Source: Taeniopygia guttata (Eukaryota > Chordata > Aves > Passeriformes > Estrildidae). From it: DNA of 64,000 nucleotides. Below the pieces are notes generated by a model, which saw nothing but the letters and a program-made list of their open reading frames with translations, did not search any database and had not been told where the DNA came from. Location of the stretch: contig NC_133024.1 in the NCBI RefSeq assembly GCF_048771995.1, positions 5,158,001 through 5,222,000 on the forward strand, in the 5' to 3' direction. The position numbers and the translations under genes are program-made. Positions 23,901 through 38,900 of the stretch are shown here, in pieces (the first letter of the stretch is position 1; every line of letters starts with the position of its first letter).

Positions 23901-26900
23901 ACAAATTAGAGGGAAAAATTTTTTAGTATTGTACAGGGGGGTTTTAGTACCTGTACAGGGGGGTTTTACTTTGTACATGGGGGTCAGGAGTTCTAAGATG
24001 GAGGAAAGTGGGCCTGATCCTGTTCTTCCTCCTTCTTCTTCCTTACCTCCATGTTCTTGGTGATGTTGGCATTTTTCTATTGGTTTAGGCTGGGGACACA
24101 CTGTTCAACGTAGGTGACAGATATTGGCACATTATTGTAAATATAGTACATGTAGTTTCTGGTATATAATGTTTGTAACATCCCACTGAGGGGCAGAGCC
24201 CCACACGCTGCCCTGCAGGACAGAGCTGCGGCAGGGCAGCAGAACTTGTTATAGATAAGCAAAAATAAACAACCTTGAAAACAGCACAGACGAATTATGG
24301 CTTCTTCTTTGGCAACGGGGCAGAAAGACAGAGACTTTCTACAATCTCGGGATCACCAATACCCACAGATTCCGACACCACAGAGCTGAGCACCCCTCCC
24401 TCAGCACCCTGGACCCCGTTCATCACCCATGCTGGATGGCCAGGCGCACAAATCCCTTCCTGTTCTTCAGCAGCAAGGTGAAGGATCCTGGACGGGCATC
24501 CAGTGCCTCCTGTGCCCCGCCAACAATGATCGTCAGCAAGTTCCCACCCTCCGGCTTCTGCAGCACGTAGGATGCACTCTCCTTGTCAGAGGGGATGAGG
24601 CCTGGAGAGCAGAGAGAAATTAAAACTAAAATCCACCTGTCAGTGGTTTGCTCTGCACCTTTTTCTCCCCATAATCCATCTCTGGAGAGGTGCTAAAATC
24701 TTTATTTTAAGAGCTGAAACCCCCAGGTCACTCCCTTAAAAGGTGCTAGATTTGCACACAGCTCTGCTGGGTGGGTATACAATTATCTATTTGCTGTCTG
24801 GTTCAGAAGTGAGGGGGAAATTTAGGAAAAAATATAAACTTGGAACTAGCTGTACTTAAGTCCTAGAAAAAAATCTGTTTCAATTTGTTGTCAAGTGAGA
24901 CCATGTCCAATTCTGAATAATTCTGACGTCAGAGAAACATTTGCTTTAGGTCAAAACACACATACGTTTCAGTGGATGGTGCTAATTGAAAGTGGAATTT
25001 GATGAAGAATTTGGTCCTCTGGTGTTGTTTACTTGACTAAGATAGAAATCTTTAATTCAGAAATGACAAAGCAATACTGTTTTGACAATATTTTTTTATA
25101 AGAAAAAAATCCTTGTTTCAGGAGCTGAAATAATTTGCACTTTAAAATCTCATTGTGAAATGGATTCAATTGACCTCAAAATTAGTTATGCATCCAACTC
25201 CATCATTACAGTGATTAAACCTTCCTTCACCTGGGTCGTGTCTCATATATCTCACTGTTTGTATTTCTCACTCTCCATGTAAATACTCTGGCAGCAGGAG
25301 CCAGAGTTTATGTGGAAAACAGGGTAATGGATGCCCTGGGGTGCATCAGATGGAACTGGATGCCTATGTTTAGCCTATTGAATTCTGCCCACATTCAGCT
25401 AGAGAAGTGACAATTGCCAAGCCCACTGCTGAGAGATGGAGGTCATCCTGCTGGTGTCCAAAAGTCTCTCTAAACTCCCTTCCACTTGAATTTTTACCTG
25501 TCCCTTTTCCTGTTCCTCTTCACTACATCTTTCCCCTGCCACATTTCCATTGCAGCAGCATGAACTGCTATTTTCATCCTCTGTCCCTGGATGCTGCTCC
25601 CCTGGAAGCAGCAGATACTTCAGAAAAAGCATCTTTTTCCTCATAATTTCAAGCCTGAATATAATGTTTGTGGAAAGAAATACAGAACATCCTGGCCTGC
25701 AGCTCTCAGCATTTCTGTTCACAGTTTGCTCTGCATTTTGCACACAGCACCTGCACAGTGATGCCGTGAGCACAGCGACAATTTATGGAGTTGGACAACA
25801 GAGATAACAGCAAGGAGGGCAATTTTTAACTTCAGAGGTTTTGGGCTGCCATCTCAAATAGATGTGTCCATGAATGGGATCCAATTGGCCCCAGATGAGG
25901 AAAAACAGACCCTTGACTCCTCTTCCCCATGCATTTTCACTCTGTGTTCCTCAAAAAAGCACCCACACATACCACTGCTTGCCAGAGGCCCATGCTCCTT
26001 ACCTCCACTCATCAAATAGTCCCTGAAGAACGGGATGTGAAACCACGTGGAAAGCATCATCAGGTGGGGTGTGATGCCTGGGAAGAGTTTGGAAAAGCCA
26101 GATGCCTCTGTGCAGAAATTGAGAAAGGCTCCAGCTGGCAGGACTCCATGGGGATGAAATCCCACCAGGTAGTTCTGCCGAGGGTCCAGCTCTGCTGTCT
26201 TCACCAACTAGACACAGAGATAAGCCAAAAAGGGGTCAGTTAGTGCTGTATCCTTAGCAGGGTGGAACACTGGCTATGAACAGTAGATAAGGTATTCCTG
26301 GAGGGCAGTGTCTTGCACCCACCATGCTTTATATTGGAAAAGTTTCACTGGAATAACTCCCCCATTTTTCACTGAGATGTATTTCATTGCCCATTTTTCC
26401 ATCTCCTCCTACCCGTTGGCCTAAAATTACTTTTCCAATGGCACAGTTCATTATGTTGCCTTGAACTGGTCTAGGTATTATTGGGAACCAATTTTGTTTA
26501 AAATGTCCTCCAATACATTTTCTAATATGGGGGGAGAAGCAAGAAAAGGGTGATTTCTTCTACACAGTACCTCTTGATCCCACAACCAGAACAGCAGAGG
26601 GAGTACATAATCACTCTGGTAGACCTACTGCACAACACATGCATGTGTCCCACCCAACAACTTGGTGTGGATCAAAGGTTTGTCCTGTCCTGAAGTATGT
26701 GCCAGGTGATTCCTGGATGTTTCCACACATGGTAAATTGAAATCTAATTTCCAGACATCTAACAGAGAAGCTGATGGCTTCCTTGCCACTGGGGAAAGCC
26801 TGAAGGATGCAGATGTTTGTGCCTGTGTTGGGTGCCCAGGTCCATCAAAGAGCAGTGGATGTCTGCCCAAGGCTGCTGCAACTTTGGCAGGAGGGAACAG

Positions 26901-29900
26901 AGAATGCCCATACCCAGCATTTTCGGGATGGGCAACATGGATTGCAGATACAGTGCAGCTCATGGCCAGCCCTTGAGGGCTGACTAAGCAGCTTGTTAAA
27001 ATCCTCAGCTGATCTGAAAGTGATATTCAAGCCTGGGCTATACTACATGGGAGAATGAGTACCACAGAACAAGAGGGGATGGGTAAAGGGAGATAAGGGA
27101 CAAGTGGGATTTGTTATGGACTGCCCAGGGGAGAGGAGCTGGTGTGACAAACTCACCCTCCAGCTCTGGCACCAAGAAGACCTTGCCATGCCAACATCAG
27201 TCAGCATTTGCACAGCCTAGGCAGAAGCAGGCAAAACTGATGCTGAAATCTCTGCACCATTTCTGTGGATGCTGAGGATGCTCACAGCAGCAGGGAAGGA
27301 TCAATCTTTCCAAGGTTAGTCATCATATAATTTTGTCACTGAAAGAGCGGTCAGACATTGAAACAAAGTGACTGGGGAAGTGGTGGGACCACAATCCCTG
27401 AAATTGTTCAAAAATATGTAGATGTGGCACCTGGGGATGATAGTGCTGGGGAACAGCCGGACTCAATGACCTTAGAGGGCTTTTCCAACCTGAACAATTC
27501 TGTGCTTCTGTTATCACAGAGCCACCATGCCTTTCCAGACTACTCAAAGGCATTTGTGCTCAAGAACAACCAAAGCCCCATGCATTTAAGTGTCACCCAT
27601 CCAAGTGTCCTGATTTCATCTGCACTCAGGGTACAGTTAATGGTGCATGTGTTTTCCTAGAAGCTGCTAAAACTGCAGGTTAATCATGAGAGTGTATTTT
27701 ACTTTCTTCTATCATGACTCATTTTCCACCTGCACAAAAGCACTGCTAACTGTGCATGTGCCCATTCCAGCTGCTCCTAATGAGGGGAAAGGAAAGGAAA
27801 GGAAAGGAAAGGAAAGGAAAGGAAAGGAAAGGAAAGGAAAGGGAAAGGAAAGGAAAGGAAAGGAAAGGAAAGGAAAGGAAAGGAAAGGAAAGGAAAGGAA
27901 AGGAAAGGAAAGGAAAGGAAAGGAAAGGAAAGGAAAGGAAAGGAAAGGAAAGGAAAGGAAAGGAAAGGAAAGGAAAGGAAAGGAAAGGAAAGGAAAGGAA
28001 AGGAAAGGAAAGGAAAGGAAAGGAAAGGAAAGGAAAGGAAAGGAAAGGAAAGGAAAGGAAAGGAAAGGAAAGGAAAGGAAAGGAAAGGAAAGGAAAGGAA
28101 AGGAAAGGAAAGGAAAGGAAAGGAAAGGAAAGGAAAGGAAAGGAAAGGAAAGGAAAGGAAAGGAAAGGAAAGGAAAGGACAAAGGATAATGCTTGGAGTG
28201 ATAAGACAAGGGAGAGAACGGTCTTAAACTAAGAGAGGGATGATTAAAACTAGCCACAAGGAAGAAACTTTTTATTATAAGAATAGTGAGGGTCTGGCAG
28301 AGGTTGCCCAGAGAAGCTGTGGCTTCCCCATTTCTGGAGGTGTTCATGGCCAGGTTGGATGGGGCTTAGAGCAACCTGGTCTAGTGGAAGGTGTCCTTGT
28401 TCCAACAAGGATCAGTTATAAGGCCCCTTCCAACCCAAATAATTTTGTGATTCTGTGGTAAGATATGATCCTGGGCAACTGGCTCTGCATGGCCCTGCTT
28501 GAGCAGTGGGTTGGGCATGTTGACCTCTAGAGTTCTCTTCCAATGTCACCCAGTCTTTGAATCTGTGATTTTTGATGCCCTGCTCTAAGTCATGGGCAGC
28601 TGGAGGGTAGCAATTGAGTCCCTCAAGTTTTGGTGGATCTGGGTAATGTTTCTGCAAGAGCTGTCCCCTGCAGTAACCCTGAGGAAAAAAGGGTCCTCAT
28701 TTTGTGACAGAGCCTGCTCTCATCTGGATGACCTGGCCAAAACTCACAGAGAAACCAGAGAACTTGTACAAGACTGAGAAGGAAATCTGTAGCAGAGGAG
28801 AGACTTGGGAAAAGTCTCTAGATACCATAGGTCTTAGACTCTACCTTTTTCCCTCTGGAAACTCTTAAATACAGAAACTCCATCTTCCCTTCTGGATTGT
28901 TCCCACTGTCTCACTCCTTCCCTCTCCACCTGGCAGAGGTCAGTCTCCGCTCCCAAACTTCCAGGAAAGTTAAAAATGTGACTCTGCACAGCCTCCTGCT
29001 GTCCAGTCAAGCTGCCTAATGGAATAGGGTTTGAGGTGCCAAGGAGTGGGACTATCCTCCATCCTGCCTCAAATGAGTTGTCTTTTCCACATCCTCCAGA
29101 TGGCGTTCACAATTCCAGCCTTATGAGTGAACAGAACATTTAATATTTATCAAAGTACTTAAGAGTCCAAACCAAGCTGGTGTGTGCATGAGCATGAGAC
29201 AACCCACAAGGTTTTGTTGTTTTTTTTTTGTGAAATAAGAGCAGTTTCTCATCTCAGAGGTGTCTGAGGAATGCCAAGTTAACGTGTATGACCTGTGGTC
29301 TGAAAGCAGCTGTTAGCAGCTCAGGGTTGTGGTCTCCAAGCTGAGCCATGGGTTGTTGACTTCCTTGAGATTCCCTTTGGAACAGAAAACTCCCTTTATT
29401 CTGACTACTCAAATGTGGGTCCAAGACATGGATAAAACTGCCCCAGTTCCCCCAGCTCCCCAAGAGACATGGTAGGACCTGCACCATGCACTGTCAGCTG
29501 TGTTAGGGAAGTGCATATGTACCAGCAGCTCTCTGGCCACAGAGGAAAAAAACAGCTTTCCCAGGCATTGTTCTGGGAAAAGTCTGTGAGAAGATCAGAG
29601 AAAAGAATGAGAAACAATTCTTATCTTAATTTGCTGTACCTGGTATTGTGAACATGTGGAATGTGTTATAGAGATTTGTTTATCAAAGGGTGGTTTCCTA
29701 ATTAGCCAATGGTGACAGTGTTTTAATTAGAGGGCAAATTAGGCCTACCTGTATCATAACTGTCTATAAAAGTAACCGGTTTCTTAATAAATTAAATTAA
29801 TCAGCCTTTTCTAATACATGGAGTCTATGTAACTTATTACCCAGCCAGGGGTCCATTGCAATGATATGCATATACAGAATCACTAAGACTGTATCTGCAG

Positions 29901-32900
29901 ACTTCCAGGAGCTCTGATAAGAGCTCATGTACTAGTGAAGGATCTCAAGCAAATTAATCCAAATTAATTTTAAACTGGATTAGTTAAATGGCATTAACAT
30001 CCCAATTAGATTATTAATTTGATAATAATGATGAGGGATTAAAGTACTCTTCATTTCATATTTGGTTTGGTTTGGTTTGAATTAATTTTGGAGTGCAATT
30101 AAGATAATTGGAGTTAGGGCTTTTGAGTGACTTTATCAGCCCAGGAATTCAGCACTGATTTGACGACTTAATTCATCCCTTGAGATGTGACTAGGTTCTC
30201 CTGGTTGTTCCCTACAGACTGAATAGTCCTGCCCCAAACCATGGGAAGACAGAGAGCATGTAATTCCCTGTTTAAAGTTGGTGTACTAGTGGTTGAGGAA
30301 AGAGTAATGAGGCACTGGAACAAGTTGCCCAAAGAAGTTGTGAATGCTCCATCCCTGGAAACATTCAAGGCCATGTTGGATGAAGCTTGGAGCAACCTGA
30401 TATAGTGAATGGCATCCCTGCCCATGGCAAGAGGTTAAAACTATAGGATCTTTAAGGTCCTTTCCAACCCAAATAATTCTGTGATTCTCTGATTCAAATA
30501 AAATTCTCCCAGAGTCCAAAGGTTTGGAAGGTGGTGCTCCAGAAGCCCCTGGAGATGCATTGTCTGAAGGGGTTAAAAAGTTGTGAAGTGAAAAATTAAT
30601 CAAGTTGAGATGAATAGGGGCACTGCACGGTGCATACCATGTTGGGGGACATACAGTCAGGGAGGACACTGATGTGCCATGTCATTGCATCCTGAGGTTA
30701 CCAGAGCACCATGGCTGTATGAGGGAGGATGGTGACAGGACAGGATGAGGCTGGGGAGAAAAAGCAGCCATGTCCATTCACTTGTCCATTCTGGCATGGG
30801 GACAGAATTTGTTTTTACTGTTAAGCTGGGTGTATCCTTCATTGTAAAGATGCACTGATAAATTATGAGGAAGCGATTATGAAAATGGAGGGTTTGGACA
30901 GCAGCAGACAAATTACTGACTGCTTTTTGGACATAGCATAGATAAAGCAGTCCACAGCATCCAAAATCACTCTGTAGGCAATATCAACACAGCAGGCATC
31001 ACATGTTATCTGTTCAGACAAACTCTAGGTCAAAAAGATTAATTTTAAAACTTTTGGTATATTTTCCACAACATTATAATGCAGCTGAGCTTGGTCATGT
31101 ATTGGAATTAAAGAATCATAGATTCATTTAGGTCATAAAAGCCCTCTGAGACCATCAAGTCCAACCAGCACTGCCAAGGCCACCTCTAAACCATGTTCCC
31201 AAGTGCCACATCTACATGATTTTTAAACAATTCCAGGCCAATTTAAGGACTATAATGAGGGCATATTTTAAAATAAATAAATGAATAAATAAATAAACAT
31301 ATTAGAATATGTTTTAAATGCAGGGAAAATAAACAGAAATAACTTCCCTGAGCAATGCATTGGACCCTGGCTTGATTTTTCACTCAGCCCACTTTTCAAA
31401 ACACTCAAGCTCATTTGGATCCTGCCTATCTCTGATTCTCAAATCATTAATTAAAATGCAGTCAGTTCCAAGGGGGATAAATCCAACAGCAAAGTGGTAC
31501 TTGTGCAAGGGTGGTATTGGCAGAAGGTGCACCTTGCACACACTGCAGTGGCCTGGCTCAGCACTGGCATGCTCCATGTACTGCAGCACACTGCAAATTC
31601 ACACTGCCCAAAAAACACTGCTCATCCCAACCTCTCTTTGCTTCCAAGACAGCAAACATGCACAGGGATCCCTTAAAAGCAGTGTTTAAAGCTGTTTCCT
31701 AAAATAAGACAGCAGGCAGCATTTGCTGCCTCTAAACACTTGACCATGCTAAGTTTGCTGCTGGGATCTGGTAGGATTAGGAGTCATACTTAATCTTCTC
31801 AGAATGCCTAATACTACAGCGCTTAACAAACTCCATCTACACACAAATACAGTCCAGAGCCCTGGATACCAACCCAGTCTGTGTCCCCAGATGTCACTTC
31901 CTTGTGTCCCTTGTGCTAGTGGGATTGTTCAGCCTGAGGAAGAAAATGTGAGATCTTAGAGCCCCTGCCAGGGGCTTTAGCCCCATGTTAAAGGGGCTCA
32001 AAGAGCTGGAGAGGGGTTTTGGACAAGGGCCTGGAGGAACAGGATAATGGGGAATGGCTTCCCACTGACAGAGAACAGGGTTATATGGGATACTGGGTAG
32101 AAATTCTTGGCTGTGAGGATGCTGAAGCCCTGGTACAGGCTGCCCAGAGAAGCTGTGGCTGTCCCATACCTGGAAGTTTTCAAGACCAAGTTGATCAGGG
32201 TTTGGAGCAACCTGGTCTAGTGGAAGGTGCCCCTGCCCATGGTAGGGGGATTAGAATTGCATGATCATTGAGGTCTCTTCCAACCCAAAACACTTAATCA
32301 TTCCATAATTGTATGACTGAGAAAATATTTTGGAGAAATAAGAAATAGTATTATGTGATTGCTTGGCTATAATGCTCTCTGTATTACATCTCTTTTAAAT
32401 TTTTCTGCTGTCCTTTTGTGAAACTTCCTCTGTTTTCTTCCAGAGAAGTGGGGAGAAAGGTTCCATGGAGCCCTCTGGGCCCTCACCCAGAGAGCTAAAG
32501 CCAAACCCCATACCATGCTCCCTCTACTGGACTTTGTGCTCCTCCTACAAGTAAGGCCAGAATAGAACACAGTGAGGCATTCAGGAGTGGGGTTCCATGT
32601 TCTTTAGAAAGAAACAGGAGAAGGGTCATTGCTGGGCTGAGCTGGTTGCTAAATTTCAGCAGAGAGGTTGGTCCAGCACTTCACAAGTGGTGGCTTACAG
32701 GCACAAATAATTTACAGAATATATATTGCATAAAATCACATAAATCATTGAATTGCGCTATGGTTTCAGTTGCAATGTGATAAACAACATAGAGAATAGA
32801 AATTTTCAGTTAATCTGAAGTTGCTGAATAGAGCTTAACTAGCAGAAAAAGATAAAAGGATGTAAAGGTATGCACATTAGATGATAAATGTTGCTTACCA

Positions 32901-35900
32901 GAAGAACAGATAAAAGAGGGCTATAGTGGTTTTTTTGCAAGTTAGGTAACAAGAAGCAACAGCACATGCCCAAAGAAAAAGTTCGAGGAAAGGTCATCTT
33001 TAAAATTTAAATATTCACTGGATAGGACCAACAGAGATCCCTTTAGAGGACCCTCCTGGATCATAAAATGATTTCCAGTAGGAGGCAGTTCTAGGAAAAA
33101 TGATGTTTATGTATTGCCAGGAGACCCACTTTAATTAATATATATGATTATAATGTTGTAAAGCCTCACCACCCACATTGGATTAAACAAGACATCCTTG
33201 CAATGTGTCCTGCACATATAAAGAATGCCTGCTTTCTAACACTTCAAATTGCATTAGAAAGTTTATTTTCTGGCTGATTTCAGTATCAAAGGGACCTTAT
33301 AACTCCACTCCCTGCCATGGGAAGGGATATCTTCCACTAGACCATGTTGCTCCAAGCCCCGTCCAACCTGGCCCTGGACACTTTCAGGGATGGGGCTGCC
33401 AAAGCTTCTCTGGGCAACATGTACCATGGCCTCACCACCCTCACAGCCAAGAATTTTTTCCCCATATCCCATTTAAATCTACTCTCTTACAGTTTGAACC
33501 CATTCCCCCTTGTTCCATTACTGTAGTTCCAGATGAAGAGTCTCTCTCCATCTTCCCTGGAGGGCCCCTTCAGACAGTGGAAGTTGCTGTGTGGTATCCA
33601 CACAACATTCTCCAGGATAAACTGCCCAAACTTTCTCAGCTCTCTCCATATGGCAGGTGCCCCAGTCCCCTTACTGCCTTTGTGACCTCCCCTGGACTTG
33701 CCCCACAAGTGCCATTTAACCTTCTTATGATGGGGGCTCCAGAACTGTGCACAGTATTCCAGGTGTGATCTTATGAGAACAGAAAAGAGGGTTATTTCTG
33801 TTTGAGCACAAAGCTGATGGGCATGTCATCTCTGGTCCTCACTTTGCTCTGGCTCCCCCTAACCCTTATGCTAGCCCTAAATCCATGCAGGATGGACTCT
33901 CAGGCTGAGTTCTTATTTTTTTCCTTTAGGCTGGTGGGTTCTTTGGCTTTTTGGGCTCCCAACTTCTTTATCCTGGACTGCAGCACTCAGCTTCTGACTC
34001 CAGGTGATCTCTGACCAGCTGGGTGCATCCCACCTGAGTTTTCTCAACAGGCAATGTATTCCTAAAGGAATTATCTTAGAAATTCCCACTACCTGGTCTA
34101 TCCTTGAAGCTCTCTTCCTTGCACAACCCATGAGCTCTTCTTCTGTATTGCTCAGATTTGTGCCACCTTATGATGGCTCTGAGGCAGGACTTGCTGCTGC
34201 TCCACGCATCCACACCATGCCAAGGGATCACCAGGTTAAAAAGTAAGGGTATAGGCCAGCCACACCATTAAGTAAATCAGGGAATGTCACAAAAGTCCCT
34301 CTCAAGAGAACAACAGCTCTCTGAGACTGCCCAGTGCACCCCCAGCTTTACCCATCCATCTCCCTTATAAGCAGAACAGGATACTTATATTGCAGACCAC
34401 CCAGGATCTCCTGGATTTTGATTAAAACTCGTCCCTATGCCCACTGGGTAAATTCTGAGCAACCTGAAGTGCAGGAATATTGCAATATAGACATGGAAAA
34501 CAATTTCCCTAACAGCTGGAATGCAGCAAGATTAAATAGGTATGGAAAAGGCAGATGATTGAAGGATGTGTTTTTTAAAAATGGTAATCCTCATTTCTTA
34601 TTGCATCTGAGTAATCTGGGAGCTGGGAAGATTATCCTTCAACATCAAGCTCCCAGCACCCCATGCCACGACTGCTGGCCCCAGACTGTATCCACAAGTA
34701 CAAAACTGGTTCCTGAAAGATGGAAGAGCCAATGGAGTGGTGGCACTTACCGAGATGGGGAAATAGTCCCTCATGTACTTCCAAACGATGCAGTTCCGGA
34801 GGACGTGGCTCCGTCGCCCACCCTTGCTGGGTTTCTCCCTGTCTATTAACCACCACGCAGCATAGAGGGCACTGACCAGCCAAAAACGAGTGAAGAAGAG
34901 GGCGATGAAGGCAGCTGTACAGCACAGTGCTGAAAGAAAAGCCAGCAGTGATTTGATAGTCGGATTAGGTGGACTTTGGGAGGAATGGTTCATTTGGAAA
35001 GGCATTTTTGGTCCTGGGATGGAGCCTCCACTGGGCCTGCTGATGAATTTATCAGTGTGAAGGCACCTCTGATGCAGAGGTGGTTTCTTTTCTATCTGCC
35101 CCAGGAACCTGAAAAGACACCAAGCACCTCCCTTGTAGCAACCACCAATTTCTCCAAAGGCCACCATGTCCCCCTCTTCCCAAAAGACTGATGAATCTCA
35201 CTCCATTCACAGTGTTCTCATGGATCAGCTCTCTATCCCTTTGCTGTCTTGCTTTTCTCTGGAGTCAGACTGATCTCTGCAATGATAGTGGCCTTGTTTT
35301 ACCCCAAAATTCCTGTTAATACCCCCTGATGACACCTAATATTTTGCAATGGCAGCAAAAAGTGTCTTATGTCCAGTCTGTACAGTCCCCAATAGCTTTA
35401 TCTTGAGCTAATGATTCCCCATTTTAATTGTGTCCATGATTTATACACATAGATAAGATTTTACTCTTTAGTGAGTTTTTTATTATTGATTTTGGACCCT
35501 TTCCTCCACTTCTAATCTTGGACTCCAGAGGATTTTCAGTTCTTTCAACTCAGCGTCATAATGAATTTTATAAGAGTGCGCTATTTAATTCTCTATGACT
35601 TCCATGACTTGGGACTTTCTCCAGTTAGTGCCAGCTTTGACCTCTACCTCCCACCTCCCTTATACCCTATGTTTTAGCATAGAAACAAGAGAACAAAAGT
35701 ATTTGTGCAAACAAACATAACTTGGTACATAAAATCCCACCCAACCCCAACACTGTGTGTCTGCAGATGCTGGAAAGTGATGATGGCCACCAAGCTGCCA
35801 CTTGGTAAAGCAAACGTGTGCCTGTGAAGAGATGTGTCCTCTCCATCTGTCCCTCTGGAATCCTTGGCATTACTTTTGAAGGGAAAGACTGAGCTGAAGA

Positions 35901-38900
35901 AAACACAAAGATTCATCCAAATCCTTTGCCTTTCCTCGCTCATGGATTACATAAAGTTTTGTATATTTTGTTCTACTTTTGGTCTTCAGATTTTCCACCC
36001 AGGGCTGGAAGACATGAGGATGGAGATGCCCTGCTCATCTTCAGCTGTGATACAGATGCAGCCACACCCTCATGCTCTGAGACAACTTTTCCACCTTTGG
36101 GAGGCACCTGATACCTGCTCTCTCCACCTCCTCTCAGCTAAGGCCTGTCAGAGACATGGAATAAGATGCTCTCATCCAAGACCTTCATGTACCTCCTGCT
36201 TGCTTTCACTTAAGAATAAATAAGTAGATCATGTTTGTAGCATTTTTTTTTTTCATGATAAGTCACCCTGATTACAAAGCTTTGCATGGAAAAGCAAATC
36301 CTTGCCCTTTTTTAGAACACTGTCACGATGGTACCAATAATTCCTATGGGGGAAAAAAGTGCAATAATCTAACAGGATCCTAAATTCCCTTAAAGCTGAA
36401 ATGGGATTGCATGTCTTCCTGTAAGTAAAGAGTCTGCAGCAAGCACCTGGGTAGGCACTAGGAATTTTGCAGTGGGAAAAAAACTGCAGTCTCAGCAAAG
36501 CAACAGGTCTAAGCTGCGATGCATCGTGCAGGGCAGAAAGAACCATTGCTCACACCTGGTGCCACACTTTTCATGGAATCATAAAAGTCCCCTCAAATCT
36601 GGCCTTGGACACTTCCAAGGATGTGGCAGTCCCAGTTTCTCTGGGCAACCTGTGCCAGGGCCTCACCATTACCACAGCCAAGAATTTCTTCACAATATCC
36701 CATCTAACCCTGCCCTCTGGCAGTGGGAAGCCACTACCCCTTGTCCTGTCCCTCCAAGCCCTTGTCCAAAATCCCTCTCCAGCTCCCTTGGAGCTCCTAT
36801 AGCACTGGAAAAGACTCTAGAGGTCTGCCCAGAGCCTTCTCTTCTCCAGGCTGAACACCCCCAGCTCTCCCAGCCTGTCTCCAGAAGAGAGGGGCTCCAG
36901 CTCTCGGAGCACCTCCATGGCCTCCTCTGGACCCACTCCAACTGCAGCCTCAGAAAAGTGGAACAGAGTGAGAGAATCCCCTCCCTCAATCTGCTGCTCA
37001 CACTTCATTTTCAAATGCCACGGACACAGACTTTGTAACTCTCAAGAACAGCATAGAACATGAAGCGCAGCTCAAGGGTCCACATGATAAATAAACACAA
37101 TTTTACTGCACCTAGACGCCAGGTCATCAGGTCTGCTGCAAAACTGCCATGCCTAATTCTCTTTTTATCGTACTGTGCAAAGCTCAAAGTACATTCTGCA
37201 AAGTGAAGGAGTAGTTCTGGATCAAATCCATGCTTTATCTCACAATTATATAATTATTAATTTCTTCCTCAATTCATTTGCAATTCAACTTTGTTTTTCC
37301 CCAGAACAAAATTTGTGCTCGGTGACCTCCACTCAATTTTAAGATCTGGGGGGGGTTTGTCCTTTTGAAACCTTTTGGTGCCCTGTGGGAAAGGGGCCCA
37401 TTCTTGCGTGAGAATGGACTGTCAGTCTGAAAGTTACTGTGGATGGAACCAAAGAAACAGAAAAGTTACAGAAAATGTACAGTTAAATCTACATCCAAAT
37501 GAATTCCAGCCTTAGGCAGGCACCTGATTATTTATGGTCTGTAATTTGCTGAGGAGGAACAGCTCCATACCAACACTTTGTGGGCCACCAGTGGACAGAA
37601 ATTTTCCACAGACCTCTATTAGTGTACTCCAAAAGTCATGTCAGGTCCCCAGAATAAATACACCACCACCAGCCCCACTGCTCAGAAGAAATGCAGACAG
37701 GTTTGAGGTTGCAAACAGACATGATCCTCATCTGCTTCTTCTGCAGGTCTGGCTATAGCTCCTCCAGAACTTTATACTAATATTTACACTAAAAATTTTG
37801 AAAGCAAATCAAAGCAGATCAAATTTGATCCCTTACCCTCCTGAAACATCCTAGGAACCTCAAGAATTAGAGTTCCTGGGTTCTGTGAAATTGGATTTTT
37901 ATGTTGATTTTAAATACATGAAAAGGAATCAGTCTAAAAATGTTTTTCTCTATCACCCCGTGTAAAATAATCAAATCTTTTGCTGCAATTATACTTCTGG
38001 CAGCCTTTTAAAGTCCAGTAATGCCTCCACCCTTGTGGCTGCCATCAGGAATGTTTTAGTTTAAAAAGATCAAACCTGAGCCTTTTAGGGTTGGAGTTTT
38101 TTTAACTAAAAGACTCTTTTTAGGATAGGTATGTATGTGATAATTTTGATAATAATTGTATTAATCATGATACCTTTCAATCTGTGCATAGATTAATTAT
38201 TAAGGCCATTAAAGGAGTGTTTTGGGTTGAAAGGAAAAGGGGAGATGTTGGGATGTTGGGATGTTGGGAGATACAAGACAGATGATAGACTTTGGGCCTG
38301 GTTAACATAAGAGATCTGGTAACAGGATGCCTTGGCAAAAGCAAACAGAACTTTGAAAATTAGACCTAGATTGCAAGATCAGACAGGTTTACCAGAAAAA
38401 GAAAATCCCATTAAACTCTGCAAGCAAGAGATGTTGTGATATGCATAAGTTTGTGTATGTGATTTTAACTGAATCATTGTAGTAAACATTACTAGGCTCC
38501 CTAAAATAGTATATAAGCATTTGTATCCCACAATAAATTTGGATTCTGATAACTGAATCAGTCTCTCTCCCATCTCTCTCCATTGCCAACATTGTGCTAT
38601 ATCCCAATGGCTATATGCTAAATTGCCATAAAATGGTTTAAGCCCTTACACAGATCTCTTTCAAGGCAGACAAGGGCTGTAAGAGCAGGGTTAAGGGCAC
38701 CATGCAAGTCACTGCAGATGCATCAGTTCTGTTATCTGGAAACAGGTAATTCTGGGCTGGGCTGAGATTAGCTGCTGCACTGTCTACGCTGTCATGGGAA
38801 GTGGAGACTGCTTCAAACCAAAACTAAAACCAAAGGGTCCGTGTCAAGACAGAATGCAATATGCAGACCCCAAATCTTGCAATTCAGGAAGGTTTCTCTC

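Larger units (their letters stand above)
26208..34750 (-). other. MOGAT2: MOGAT2 intron 2
   Basis: About 8.5 kb with a GTAAGT donor. It holds a 396-bp GGAAA tract, seven CR1 pieces and one LTR, listed separately. Stretches 26208-27330, 28580-29640, 30500-31110, 31300-31925, 32315-33280 and 33800-34750 show no gene; an AAAT-rich microsatellite sits at about 31270-31300. Confidence 0.8.

Noticed and set aside
27686-28347. Open frames of 158-211 codons on both strands (KGKER and LSFPF repeats)
   Set aside because: They are the translation of a stop-free GGAAA pentamer array inside MOGAT2 intron 2.
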